The notes: generated by a model not told the origin, from the letters alone. DNA of 64,000 bases from Bacteroidales bacterium (GCA_900767385.1 CAAFYY010000011.1:1-64000), one strand, 5' to 3'; counted from the stretch's first letter, positions 18,908 through 27,360 are shown. Program-made: numbers and translations.

Positions 18908-20011
18908 ATGAAACCCTACAGATTTCTTATCAGCGGTGGCGGCACCGGCGGACATATCTTCCCGGCGGTCAGCATAGCCAACGCACTCAAAGAACGATTT
19001 CCCGATTGTCAGATTCTCTTCGTTGGCGCGGAGGGACGGATGGAGATGGAACGCGTTCCCAAGGCAGGATACGAAATCGTAGGTCTTCCCGTGCGCGGCT
19101 TCTATCGCGAGAAGATGTGGCGCAATGTGGGAGTGGTCTTCGATCTCTTGAAGAGCATGGTGAAGGTGCGTTCCATCATCGGCAATTTCCAACCCGACGT
19201 AGCCATCGGCGTAGGCGGCTATGCCAGCGGTGCCGCCATGCGTGTTGCTGCCATGAAGAAGGTTCCACTGCTGCTGCAAGAGCAGAACGGCTTTGCCGGC
19301 GTGACCAACAAGATGCTCGCTCCGTATGCCAACACTATCTGTGTGGCCTACGAGGGTATGGAGCGTTTCTTCGACAAGGAGAAAATTGTGCTCACAGGCA
19401 ACCCTGTCCGCCAGAATCTCCAGAACGGTACGGCAGAAGAGGCCTACAAGCATTTCGGATTCTCGCCCGACCGCAAGACGCTGTTGGTCATCGGCGGCAG
19501 TCTGGGTGCCAAGACGGTCAACGACGCCATCCTCACCCATATCCAAGACGTTGTTGAGGCCAACGACATTCAGCTGCTCTGGCAAACCGGAAAGGGCTAT
19601 ATCGATGAGATGCGTCAGAAGACGAGTCACATCAACGATCCACGCATCGTGGTCACCGATTTCATCGACCGCATGGATCTTGCCTATGCCATGGCCGACG
19701 TGGTGGTCTCCCGCGCAGGAGCGAGTTCAATCTCTGAGTTGTGCCTCTTAGGCAAGGCGTCAATCCTTGTCCCTTCGCCCAACGTGGCAGAGGATCACCA
19801 GACTCATAATGCGATGGCATTGGTCAACCACGATGCCGCACTCATGGTGAAGGATGTGGATGCCGTTGAGACGCTCGTGACTACAGCACTCAACCTCTTG
19901 CACAACGACAATCGCATGCAGCAGCTGAAGCAACAGATTACGACACTCGCACAACGCGATTCTGCAACACGTATCGCCGACGAGGTGGTGAAGTTGCTGC
20001 CCAAAGAATAG
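18908..20011 (+). CDS. murG: Lipid II synthase (GlcNAc transferase)
   Basis: Transfers GlcNAc to lipid I at the inner face of the membrane. The 367 residues have ISGGGTGGHIFPAVSIANAL at the N-terminus, QEQNGFAGVTNKMLA, VTDFIDRMDLAYAMADVVVS and AGASSISELCLLGKASILVP with AEDHQTHNA. The ATG at 18908 gives MKPYRFLISGGG, the family start. It is the last dcw gene here: the usual next gene, murC, is absent. Confidence 0.97.
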   Translation: MKPYRFLISGGGTGGHIFPAVSIANALKERFPDCQILFVGAEGRMEMERVPKAGYEIVGLPVRGFYREKMWRNVGVVFDLLKSMVKVRSIIGNFQPDVAIGVGGYASGAAMRVAAMKKVPLLLQEQNGFAGVTNKMLAPYANTICVAYEGMERFFDKEKIVLTGNPVRQNLQNGTAEEAYKHFGFSPDRKTLLVIGGSLGAKTVNDAILTHIQDVVEANDIQLLWQTGKGYIDEMRQKTSHINDPRIVVTDFIDRMDLAYAMADVVVSRAGASSISELCLLGKASILVPSPNVAEDHQTHNAMALVNHDAALMVKDVDAVETLVTTALNLLHNDNRMQQLKQQITTLAQRDSATRIADEVVKLLPKE

Positions 20012-20082
20012 TTTGCTCACTAACAATTAAAACATCATATCTCACAAGTCCCTTCCAGCATTCTGTTGGAGGGGACAACTTT

Positions 20083-20355
20083 TTTGCTCTCCGCTCGGTT
20101 TGCACCTCTCTTTGGAGAAGATAGGCGGCACCTCGGGAAAACAATTTGAACAAGTTCATTGCTCTCCGCTCGGTTTGCACTCTCTTTGGAGAAGATAGGC
20201 GGCGTCTCGGTAATCCCCAAAATTAAACTTCGATTATTTTTGGTATTGCGCTCAACTTGACCCCTCTTTAAAGAAGATCGGCGGCGTCTCGGCAATCCCC
20301 AAAAATTAAACTTCGTTTATTTTTGGAATTGCGCTCGACTTGCACTATCTTTGCA
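20083..20355. repeat. Three and a half tandem promoter-like repeats (75-86 bp unit)
   Basis: Copies begin at about 20083, 20159, 20245 and 20330. The unit reads approximately TTGCGCTCgacTTGCAC, then CTCTTTGgAgAAGATaGGCG, then GCgtCTCGGtAATCCCCAAA, then an AT-rich segment ending TTATTTTTGGaA. Copies 2 and 3 are full (spacing 86 and 85 bp), copy 1 lacks most of the AT-rich part, and copy 4 is the start only and contains the real promoter of the next gene. Each unit carries a promoter-like box pair. Confidence 0.75.
20319..20351 (+). promoter_or_regulatory. Promoter of the outer-membrane barrel gene
   Basis: TATCTTTG (20346-20353) is a perfect TAnnTTTG element, and TTTTTGG (about 20319-20325) is spaced about 20 bp upstream. 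The ATG at 20363 is only 10 bp downstream. Confidence 0.7.
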
Positions 20356-20362
20356 AAAAAAT

Positions 20363-21307
20363 ATGAGGTACTTCAAGGCGATATGTTGTGCACTGGTCTG
20401 CCTGTGTCTTTCGGTAGCCAGTGTCGGGGCGCAAACCGACCATTTCTTCTATGGTTCCGTCGGTTTGGGCTATTCAACCCTCAAGTATCACACCGAACAA
20501 CTACAGACTATCGGCAACGGCGGAGCAACACTCGGCGTCGGCTATGAATTCCAAACCAGCGGAGGGTTCGTACTCTCTCTCGGCGCTGCCTACGACGCCA
20601 TCAACAGCACGACACGACACAAACCGTTTGTCAACGACCGTCTGATGGTCGACACCGATGGTCTCCCCGACGGCACACCATGGTACGACACGGTGATGTT
20701 CCATACCGCCTTCAACCGCTTCCGCGAGACACAGATGCTCGGCTTCGTCAGCATCCCACTGCTGTTCGGCGCACGCTTCGACCGTTTCACTATCCTCGCC
20801 GGCGGCAAAGTGGCGTTCCCACTCTACGCCCGCTTCGACACAAAATCGCATATCACCACGACAGGCACCTACCAGTGGTTTGACGAGGATTTCCACGATA
20901 TGGAAAATCATTATTATGTGGGCGACAAGCGGCTCAAAAACAGCGGCACACTGCAGACTTCGATGAATATTGACGTCGTTGTTCAAGCGTATGTGGACTG
21001 CACCCCCAGCCGCTGGAAAAGCACACAGCTCCATCTCGGTGCCTTCGTCGACTATGGCGTGCTCAACATCAGTCAAGAGACGCAGACGCAGCCGCTCATC
21101 ACCTATCACGAAAACCCACTCGACATCACCTTCGTGTCGCAACTTCAATCGAACGCACTCAACAAAAAGAATATCTCCCCACTGATGGTAGGCATCAGCG
21201 CCAAATTCCTCTTCGAACTCGGAACGACCAGCGGAGGCGGCGGACGCACACACCGCCACTGCAACTGCATCAACGGTTTCAACCACAAGGGCTGGGGACG
21301 ATATTAA
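20363..21307 (+). CDS. Outer-membrane beta-barrel protein, function unknown
   Basis: A 314-residue protein with a signal peptide (about 1-23, ending VASVGAQ). Alternating beta-strand patterns follow (FFYGSVGLGYSTL, GGATLGVGYEFQ, FVLSLGAAYDA, TILAGGKVAFPLYAR, LHLGAFVDYGVL, LMVGISAKFLFEL), as in small Bacteroidota outer-membrane barrels. After the last strand there is an extra tail rich in Gly, His and Cys (GGGGRTHRHCNC and on to GRY), which is unusual for a barrel whose C-terminal strand normally ends the protein. The ATG at 20363 is preferred over an upstream TTG because it starts the signal peptide. It lies 15 bp upstream of comM. Confidence 0.7.
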   Translation: MRYFKAICCALVCLCLSVASVGAQTDHFFYGSVGLGYSTLKYHTEQLQTIGNGGATLGVGYEFQTSGGFVLSLGAAYDAINSTTRHKPFVNDRLMVDTDGLPDGTPWYDTVMFHTAFNRFRETQMLGFVSIPLLFGARFDRFTILAGGKVAFPLYARFDTKSHITTTGTYQWFDEDFHDMENHYYVGDKRLKNSGTLQTSMNIDVVVQAYVDCTPSRWKSTQLHLGAFVDYGVLNISQETQTQPLITYHENPLDITFVSQLQSNALNKKNISPLMVGISAKFLFELGTTSGGGGRTHRHCNCINGFNHKGWGRY

Positions 21308-21322
21308 GCAAACAAAACATCT

Positions 21323-22861
21323 ATGTTAGCAAAAATCTATGCAGCCGCCGTACAAGGCGTAGGAGCCACACTCATCACCATCGAAGCCAAGCAGTCGATG
21401 GGCGTACGCTTCTACCTCGTCGGACTCCCCGACAACGCCGTCAAGGAGAGTCGCGAGCGCATCATGTCGGCACTGCAACACAATAAGATTCCAACTCCCA
21501 AGAAGCAGGTGGTCATCAATATGGCTCCAGCCGACATCAAGAAGGAAGGGGCCTCCTACGATCTTCCGCTCGCCATCGGTATCCTCGCCGCCAACGAGAC
21601 GGTCAAGACCGACCTCCTGGAGCAATATATCATCATGGGAGAGTTGTCGCTCGACGGTTCGCTCCACCCAGTCAAGGGTGTGCTCCCCATAGCCATCATG
21701 GCCAAGGAGAGAGGCTTCAAAGGGTGTATCCTCCCGAAAGAGAACTGCCGCGAAGCCGCCGTCATCGAAGATCTTGAGGTGTTCGGCGCCGAGAATCTCG
21801 TGGAGGTCATCGATTTCCTCAACGGCGTAGGCGAGCTCGACCGCGTCACCGTCGACCTCGACAAGGAGTTCAACTCGCAGACCGAGACGTTCGACATCGA
21901 TTTCTCCGATGTCAAGGGACAAGACAGCGTCAAGCGTGCCATGGAGGTGGCTGCCGCCGGCGGTCACAATATCATCATGGTGGGCCCTCCGGGTGCCGGC
22001 AAGTCGATGATGGCGAAACGGATGCCGACGATTCTGCCGCCACTCACCATCCCGGAAGCCGTTGAGACAACGAAGATTCACTCCGTGGCAGGCAAGATAG
22101 AAGGCAACGTGTCGCTCATCGCACAACGTCCGTTCCGTAGTCCTCACCACACCATCTCCGATGTTGCCCTCGTAGGTGGCGGCACCTATCCGCAACCAGG
22201 CGAAATCTCGTTGGCACACAACGGCGTTCTGTTTCTTGACGAGCTGCCAGAGTTCAAGCGCACAGCCCTGGAGGTGCTGCGCCAACCACTGGAAGACCGC
22301 AAGATATCCATCTCACGCGCCATGTCGGCCATCGACTACCCCGCCAGTTTCACCCTCGTCGCCTCAATGAACCCATGCCCTTGCGGCTACTACACCCACC
22401 CTACCCGTCCGTGTACCTGTACCACAGGAGCCGTGCGGCGCTACCTCAGCAAGATCTCCGGTCCACTGCTCGACCGCATCGACATACAGATTGAGATCAT
22501 CCCCGTCCCCTTCGAGCAACTGGCCGAGTTACAGCCTGCCGAGAGCAGTGCCGAGATTCGCAAACGGGTGGTGAAGGCAAGGGAGATACAGGCTGAGCGA
22601 TTCAAGAACGTGCCTGGTGTCTACTGCAATGCGCAGATGAATTCGCGCATGATACGCATCTTTGCTCAGCCCGACGCCGAGGGACTCCAGCTCCTCAAAC
22701 AGGCAATGCTCCGCTTCAACCTCTCTGCCCGCGCCTACGACCGCATCCTCAAGGTGGCACGCACTATCGCCGACCTCGACGGAGCCGCCCAGATCAACTC
22801 CGACCACATCTCCGAAGCCGTCGGCTATCGCAACCTCGACCGCGAAGGATGGGCAGGATAG
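21323..22861 (+). CDS. comM: Magnesium-chelatase-like AAA ATPase, ComM/YifB family
   Basis: ComM is a helicase that drives branch migration during natural transformation in other bacteria. The 512-residue protein has an N-terminal Lon-like domain (1-180), Walker A GPPGAGKSMMAKRM (about 216-229), Walker B VLFLDELPEF, and the conserved SMNPCPCGYY with further cysteines in the PTRPCTCTTGAVRRY segment, followed by a C-terminal Mg-chelatase domain. Length and motifs match the family. Its role in uptake of DNA here is family knowledge, not shown by the sequence. Confidence 0.93.
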   Translation: MLAKIYAAAVQGVGATLITIEAKQSMGVRFYLVGLPDNAVKESRERIMSALQHNKIPTPKKQVVINMAPADIKKEGASYDLPLAIGILAANETVKTDLLEQYIIMGELSLDGSLHPVKGVLPIAIMAKERGFKGCILPKENCREAAVIEDLEVFGAENLVEVIDFLNGVGELDRVTVDLDKEFNSQTETFDIDFSDVKGQDSVKRAMEVAAAGGHNIIMVGPPGAGKSMMAKRMPTILPPLTIPEAVETTKIHSVAGKIEGNVSLIAQRPFRSPHHTISDVALVGGGTYPQPGEISLAHNGVLFLDELPEFKRTALEVLRQPLEDRKISISRAMSAIDYPASFTLVASMNPCPCGYYTHPTRPCTCTTGAVRRYLSKISGPLLDRIDIQIEIIPVPFEQLAELQPAESSAEIRKRVVKAREIQAERFKNVPGVYCNAQMNSRMIRIFAQPDAEGLQLLKQAMLRFNLSARAYDRILKVARTIADLDGAAQINSDHISEAVGYRNLDREGWAG

Positions 22862-22927
22862 CACACAGCGCGAAGTATCATACCCTTCTGATTTTACTGA
22901 TTGAACTCTCTAACGAACCCTTACGAT

Positions 22928-23461
22928 ATGCCACAACCCCAAGACAAGACGTCACTCCTCGACTCGGCTCAAGCATTGTTTGCCGAGTTGCAGACCCTAT
23001 GGCAGAACACTGCTCTCTCAATACTGGAGACTGATTTCCTGCCACGCACGACAAAAGCCAAATGCACCACCTTTGAGCAAGGCGACAATATGCGGGATGT
23101 GCTGATGCATATCTACGAATGGCAACGTCTTCAGATCGCCTTTGTTGACAACATCCGCAAGGGCGAACCCAAGGACTTTATCCCCGACCCTTATCGCAAA
23201 AACTATAAGGAGATGGACGAAGTAAACCGTCTGAACGACCAGAAATACAGTGCCTCTGAAGCAATGGAGATGTTGAGACAGAGCCACGAAGAGATTGTTG
23301 CGCTCGCTGAATCATTCACAGAGGACGAACTCTTCGGGAAAAAAGTGTTCAAAGTGACCTACACCACCACGATGGCTGCCTATTTCATGAGCGTAACCAC
23401 CTCGCCCTACTCCCAAGCCATCAAGCGACTGAAAAGCCACATCCGCTCAATGAAAGGATAG
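22928..23461 (+). CDS. ClbS/DfsB family four-helix bundle protein
   Basis: A 177-residue, mostly helical protein. The pattern NMRDVLMHIYEWQRLQIAF in the first half and a second helix pair with YTTTMAAYFMSVTTSPY resemble ClbS/DfsB proteins, which include the colibactin self-resistance hydrolase ClbS and many members with unknown substrate. A TTG at 22901 would add nine residues; the ATG at 22928 gives a more usual start. It may be read from the comM transcript. The specific function is unknown. Confidence 0.7.
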   Translation: MPQPQDKTSLLDSAQALFAELQTLWQNTALSILETDFLPRTTKAKCTTFEQGDNMRDVLMHIYEWQRLQIAFVDNIRKGEPKDFIPDPYRKNYKEMDEVNRLNDQKYSASEAMEMLRQSHEEIVALAESFTEDELFGKKVFKVTYTTTMAAYFMSVTTSPYSQAIKRLKSHIRSMKG

Positions 23462-23508
23462 ATTCCCACACCGAAATCGTTAAAGCAACAAAATTTTTGA
23501 CAATTAAG

Positions 23509-23538
23509 TTGGTCCTTATAAAATAATTAGTATCTTTG
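23509..23538 (+). promoter_or_regulatory. Promoter of the small membrane protein gene
   Basis: TATCTTTG (23531-23538) with TTGG (23509-23512) about 19 bp upstream. The ATG at 23543 follows after four bases, so the message should be leaderless or nearly so. Confidence 0.7.
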
Positions 23539-23542
23539 CGGC

Positions 23543-23998
23543 ATGGATACAGACACTCTGATTACGTTTGCTTGCGTCGCTTTTGCTGGATTCATCACCT
23601 TCATCAAGTTTATCAGCAGGATAGCAGCCAAGCAGAAAGCTCTCAACGAACAGCTTGAGAAAAGACAGCAACAAAATCGCCAGGAACGCCAGATGGTGAT
23701 GGACGAAGAGCGCCCTCAGCAGCAGGAACGCCCACGCAAGAAACACCGTCCTTCATTTCAGGATTTCATGGCCGACCTCTTCAACCAGACACAGAGGCCT
23801 CAGCAGAAGAAGCAGCCTCTCGAGAAGCCTCAACCACTCTTTGAGGAGGGCGAACGCACCATCGTACACCACGAGAAAGCTGGACAGACGGCTCAGCCTG
23901 CCGAGCCATGGAAAGGGGTGGAGGGACTGACCGAGGCACAGAAGCTCTTTGTCTATAGCGAGATTATCCAACCGAAATATCAGGACGACCTCTTCTAA
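23543..23998 (+). CDS. Small membrane-anchored protein with Gln/Lys-rich region, unknown
   Basis: A 151-residue protein I do not recognise. One N-terminal membrane segment (about 5-25, LITFACVAFAGFITFIKFI) is followed by a charged helix (about 30-75) made mostly of Gln, Arg, Lys and Glu, likely coiled coil or disordered. A short conserved-looking end follows: GLTEAQKLFVYSEIIQPKYQ. Such an end can be a docking motif (inference). It has its own near-leaderless promoter and a terminator, so it is a single-gene unit. Confidence 0.65.
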   Translation: MDTDTLITFACVAFAGFITFIKFISRIAAKQKALNEQLEKRQQQNRQERQMVMDEERPQQQERPRKKHRPSFQDFMADLFNQTQRPQQKKQPLEKPQPLFEEGERTIVHHEKAGQTAQPAEPWKGVEGLTEAQKLFVYSEIIQPKYQDDLF

Positions 23999-24026
23999 AC
24001 GGTCGACCGATTTCATACCGAGATAG

Positions 24027-24063
24027 AAGCCTTGAGCACCCCCATGCTCAGGGCTTTTCTTTT
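24027..24063 (+). terminator. Terminator after the small membrane protein gene
   Basis: AAGCCTTGAGC (24027-24037) pairs with GCTCAGGGCTT (24046-24056) with one wobble, followed by TTCTTTTC. Confidence 0.8.
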
Positions 24064-24140
24064 CTCCAAAAGGCGATGAGGAAGAAATGGGAGACCAAAA
24101 ACAACGAGACAGAATTGCCGACCACAAAAAGAGGAATCGG

Positions 24141-24250
24141 GAGGGCTGAAACGATTTCCCTCACACGACAGCAGGATACAAAAAAAGGGCTAAGATTTCC
24201 CACACACGACAGCACGATGGAAAAAAAGGGTTGAGATTTCCATCACAGAA
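24141..24250. repeat. Degenerate tandem repeat, about 43-bp unit
   Basis: Two full copies and one partial copy of a unit that begins AGGGCTaAgATTTCCc, continues CACACGACAGCAcGAT and ends in an A-run. Copies start at about 24143, 24185 and 24227. It lies in the gene-free stretch between the terminator at 24027 and cdd; no open frame crosses it. Confidence 0.6.
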
Positions 24251-24447
24251 ACACCCGATCCCATTTGCCAGAGACAAAATCCTTTATAAAACCCTACGAA
24301 AGACAATCAGCAAACTCAAATCGTGGAGCCACACTCCCGAACGGCAGACGGCAGCCATAGATTCCGCAACGGAAATCTCCCTTTCCGGAGCGATGGTAGC
24401 AGTTTTTTTCCCGTCGTCGCCATCTGCGCCGCCCTCCCGCCACCAAA

Positions 24448-24490
24448 GCAACACACCCCGAAAGTCGGTCGGACTCTCGGGGTGCGTTGC
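24448..24490 (-). terminator. Long hairpin downstream of cdd
   Basis: GCAACACACCCCGA pairs with TCGGGGTGCGTTGC (one mismatch) around 24448-24490, with further GACT/AGTC pairing inside. It lies about 25 bp after the cdd stop on the minus strand. No clear T-run follows, so it is a terminator or 3' stabiliser. Confidence 0.55.
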
Positions 24491-24512
24491 GCTGAAAAAG
24501 GACTCGGAACGA

Positions 24513-25001
24513 CTATCTTCCGAAATCGAGTTGAAGACGGGAGAAAGAGAATGGCAGGAGGTCGTCGACACACTTCAGCCGTAGCGTGCCCTTTTCGCCA
24601 TAGAGGAGCACCTCGATGGACTTCCCGAAGCGTTGCTCCGTCTCGACAAGCACCTGTCGGCAGGCGCCGCAAGGGGAGATAGGCTGTGGTAGGAAACCGT
24701 TTTCGTTGTAGGCTGCCACCGCTATCGCCAGCGGTCTCACCTCGGGATAGCGGGCATTGGCCATATACATCGTCACCCGCTCGGCGCAGAGACTCGACGG
24801 ATAGGCGGCATTCTCTTGGTTGTTGCCAACCACGGTCTCGCCGTTCGCCAACAGTACGGCAGCGCCCACATGGAAACGGGAATAGGGGGCATACGCCTTG
24901 GCAGCCGACTCCTTGGCGAGCGTCACGAGGTGCTGCTGAGACTCGGAGAGTTCCTCAAAGTCAAACAGTTCGCCTTGGATATTCAGTGAGACAGTCTTCA
25001 T
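24513..25001 (-). CDS. cdd: Cytidine deaminase
   Basis: Deaminates cytidine and deoxycytidine to uridine forms in pyrimidine salvage. The 162-residue protein has the two zinc motifs: Cys72-Ala-Glu74 (LCAERV) and PCGAC with Cys111 and Cys114. APYSRFHVGAAVL and NQENAAYPSS are the substrate-loop signatures. The ATG at 25001 is 5 bp after the stop of the upstream lipoprotein gene, so cdd is last in a three-gene minus-strand unit. Confidence 0.95.
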   Translation of the reverse strand: MKTVSLNIQGELFDFEELSESQQHLVTLAKESAAKAYAPYSRFHVGAAVLLANGETVVGNNQENAAYPSSLCAERVTMYMANARYPEVRPLAIAVAAYNENGFLPQPISPCGACRQVLVETEQRFGKSIEVLLYGEKGTLRLKCVDDLLPFSFSRLQLDFGR

Positions 25002-25006
25002 GCGAA

Positions 25007-25834
25007 TCAATGAAAGAGTTCGTCGGCTGAGACGGTGAAATTGGCAATATCCTGATCCAACAATGTGGAGTGGAGCACGATATGGAAGTTGACCTTTGCC
25101 TTGCAGAGTTTGTCGGCAATCACACCATACTGTCTGGAGATCTGCGACTTATAGGCAGGCATCAACATCTCCTCCAACGCCTCCTCAGAAGGGAGTTGGT
25201 CTGATTTGACATCGAAATAAAGGAGGTGTTCGTTGCCGTTGGTCTCAAGACGTGAGAGGGTCTGAATCTCGTCGATAACCAGAGGAACAGGGCCAAACAC
25301 GGAGTCGTCAATCATCTTAATCGAAGTCTTCCAATCGACATCGGCGAAATCCTCCTCTGTGAAAGGGAGTTCCATCTCTTCGCCTTCGCCAAAGGGGACC
25401 TCTTCAATAGCGCCTGTGAGCATCTCCTTGATGATATCGAGGTCTTCAAACGGGATGACGAAACGGGCAAACGGTTTGTCACCCTTTAGGGTGAGTTCCA
25501 TGCCAGTGGTGATTCCGTTTTTGTAGACGAGTGGGATGATATCCATCTCCAGAAGTCGTTCGAAGACATAGCCTTGCACATTGTTGGAGTCGGCCATGAA
25601 TGCCATCATGCCATCCACCTCCTTCTTGAAGTCGACCGTGAGAATCAGTGTGTCGACCTCAACGCGGTAGTCGAGAGTGATTGGCGAGTCCTCGGTGTTG
25701 AGCAACTCCTTCTGCTCCTCGAGGCGGTTGACAAGTTCTTCATCCAGCGGATGGTTCTTCTGTTTGTGACAGGCAGACAACAGCATGGCAACCAACAGGG
25801 TCGCGGCCGTTACGTAAGTAAAAAGTCTTTTCAT
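25007..25834 (-). CDS. Putative lipoprotein, function unknown
   Basis: A 275-residue protein with a lipoprotein signal (LLSAC, Cys22). The mature part is acidic, with clusters such as FGEGEEMELPFTEEDF, and has no recognised domain. Lipidation places it on the inner or outer membrane. It starts 21 bp after the hydrolase gene and its stop lies 5 bp before cdd, so the three are co-transcribed, although no shared pathway is obvious. Confidence 0.7.
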   Translation of the reverse strand: MKRLFTYVTAATLLVAMLLSACHKQKNHPLDEELVNRLEEQKELLNTEDSPITLDYRVEVDTLILTVDFKKEVDGMMAFMADSNNVQGYVFERLLEMDIIPLVYKNGITTGMELTLKGDKPFARFVIPFEDLDIIKEMLTGAIEEVPFGEGEEMELPFTEEDFADVDWKTSIKMIDDSVFGPVPLVIDEIQTLSRLETNGNEHLLYFDVKSDQLPSEEALEEMLMPAYKSQISRQYGVIADKLCKAKVNFHIVLHSTLLDQDIANFTVSADELFH

Positions 25835-25855
25835 TATCTTATTGTTGTTATTTCT

Positions 25856-27109
25856 TTAGAGATAGATTTGCTCGCGGTCTTCTGCGATGGTGATCCAGTC
25901 GACGAAGTTGTTGAACGGCACCACCTTGGCAGCCAGACGCTGTGAGAGGTTGATGTTGAGAATCTCCTGCGGGCAGTCGGAGTGGATGCAGACGATAGCC
26001 TCTCGCGGCTGCACAGCCTCAGCGAGTTGCGCGATATGGTTGGGCAGGGCGTGACCCGTCGTATGGATATCCACGACATTGTGGAAGAGCGCATGGATGG
26101 CGGCAAACTCGGGCATCAGCTTACGGTTGAGTTCGTTGAGATAGTTCTGTGGCCACGAGGCGAAAATCAGTCCGCAATCGTCTTGGCCAAACCGATTGAG
26201 TTTGTTGCGCAGCTCCTCGTATTGGTCGGAGAGCACGGGATAGACATAACGGTCGATGGACGACTCGGGCACCTCCTCCTTCCGATAGATACTGTTGAAG
26301 GCGAACACCTCCGACTCCGTCCGTCCGGTATAGGCCCGTTTGTAGAATCGCAGCATCTGGGCAAGCCGCTCGCTGGTCACGCACATCTTCTTGCCAGCGA
26401 GAGCGGCAGCGTGGTTGATAGTAGCCAGACGTTCCACATCAGACGGCGAACAGAGCACAAAGGTGCGGCGGTATCGCTTCATGAAATCGGCCATCGGCTC
26501 CACGAGTTCCTCCTCATAGGGTTCCTGTTCGGTGGTGCCGAGCATCGTTCCTTCCGTGATGAGCACATCTACCGGCAACACATTGTTGTAGAGAAGCGTG
26601 CAGAGATTCTGCTGCACCCATCCGTGAAGACGGAAGTCGCCCGTATGGAGTATGCGCTTGCCGCCGGCGGTGATGAGCAGCATGGAGGAGTCGAAGACGG
26701 AGTGGGAGACGGCTATCGGGGTGATGCCGATGTCGCCCACCCAGAAGGTCGCGCCTATCTGACCCTGTTGCGGACTGACCCATGTGCGCACCTTGCCCAA
26801 CGGCAGCCATGGCGGACAGCCCCACTTCGTTCCCTTGCTCATATAGATGGGAATCTCCTTGGGAACAAAAGGGAGCAGACCGGTGTGGTCGAGGTGGGAG
26901 TGGGTGATGACCACTGCCGTATAACGATGCGACTCATTGCCAAAGAGTTTCGAAACACGAGCGCGATCCTCCTCCTCCGACGGGATACCATGGTAAGGGA
27001 AGTTCTGCCCGAGGTCGACGACGACCTTGCTTCTGGCCGTCCGAATCTCGGTGATACAGCCCCCTATCTGGTAGGCACCGCGGTGAACTATGACGCTTAC
27101 ATCTGACAT
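25856..27109 (-). CDS. Metallo-beta-lactamase-fold hydrolase, RNase J/beta-CASP-like
   Basis: A 417-residue protein. The metal-binding motif THSHLDH (His70, His72, Asp74, His75) and later HTGD and VSHSVFDSS histidines are intact, and a beta-CASP-like middle domain carries the TFVLCSPSDVERLATIN stretch. HTTGHALPNHI near residue 351 resembles the third motif of RNase J-type enzymes. It is shorter than RNase J (about 550 residues) and lacks its C-terminal domain. RNA hydrolysis is a family-based guess. Confidence 0.78.
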   Translation of the reverse strand: MSDVSVIVHRGAYQIGGCITEIRTARSKVVVDLGQNFPYHGIPSEEEDRARVSKLFGNESHRYTAVVITHSHLDHTGLLPFVPKEIPIYMSKGTKWGCPPWLPLGKVRTWVSPQQGQIGATFWVGDIGITPIAVSHSVFDSSMLLITAGGKRILHTGDFRLHGWVQQNLCTLLYNNVLPVDVLITEGTMLGTTEQEPYEEELVEPMADFMKRYRRTFVLCSPSDVERLATINHAAALAGKKMCVTSERLAQMLRFYKRAYTGRTESEVFAFNSIYRKEEVPESSIDRYVYPVLSDQYEELRNKLNRFGQDDCGLIFASWPQNYLNELNRKLMPEFAAIHALFHNVVDIHTTGHALPNHIAQLAEAVQPREAIVCIHSDCPQEILNINLSQRLAAKVVPFNNFVDWITIAEDREQIYL

Positions 27110-27135
27110 TGTCTGATTCAGGATTTTTGAGGTTG

Positions 27136-27143
27136 TAAAGGTA
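27136..27143 (-). promoter_or_regulatory. Probable -7 element of the hydrolase-lipoprotein-cdd unit
   Basis: TACCTTTA on the minus strand, one base off TAnnTTTG, 27 bp before the ATG at 27109. Confidence 0.4.
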
Positions 27144-27292
27144 CATCTTTGTTTCGTTACACCCTCTAAAATTTAACATATTTAACACAAAAACCAATCT
27201 GCTCCGCCCCTGCCGACAGGAAGGGTAAAAAACTTGGAAAAATAAAATGGACAAGGCAACACCTATTTCAAACGAAATTTCTTATCTTTGCA

Positions 27293-27300
27293 AGTCGTAA
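27293..27300 (+). promoter_or_regulatory. Promoter -7 element of gcvP
   Basis: TATCTTTG fits TAnnTTTG exactly. It leaves a leader of about 100 bases before the gcvP ATG, long for this window, where most leaders are under 45. Confidence 0.65.
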
Positions 27301-27301
27301 C

Positions 27302-27360
27302 GTGCGTTGGTGTATCCCATCGGAAAAACCCTCCTACAGAAGGATAAGACACTGAGGCAC
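27302..27360 (+). ncRNA. Possible structured leader of gcvP
   Basis: An interrupted stem can be drawn: GTG (27302-04), a 5-base bulge, GTGTATCC (27310-17), a 24-base loop, GGAT (27342-45), AAG bulge, ACAC (27349-52), a 5-base bulge and CAC (27358-60). The outermost GTG may lie before the transcript start. I do not recognise it as the glycine riboswitch. Confidence 0.3.

Noticed and set aside
20083..20355. CRISPR array
   Set aside because: The units touch each other or are separated by similar sequence, not by unique spacers, and no cas gene is nearby.
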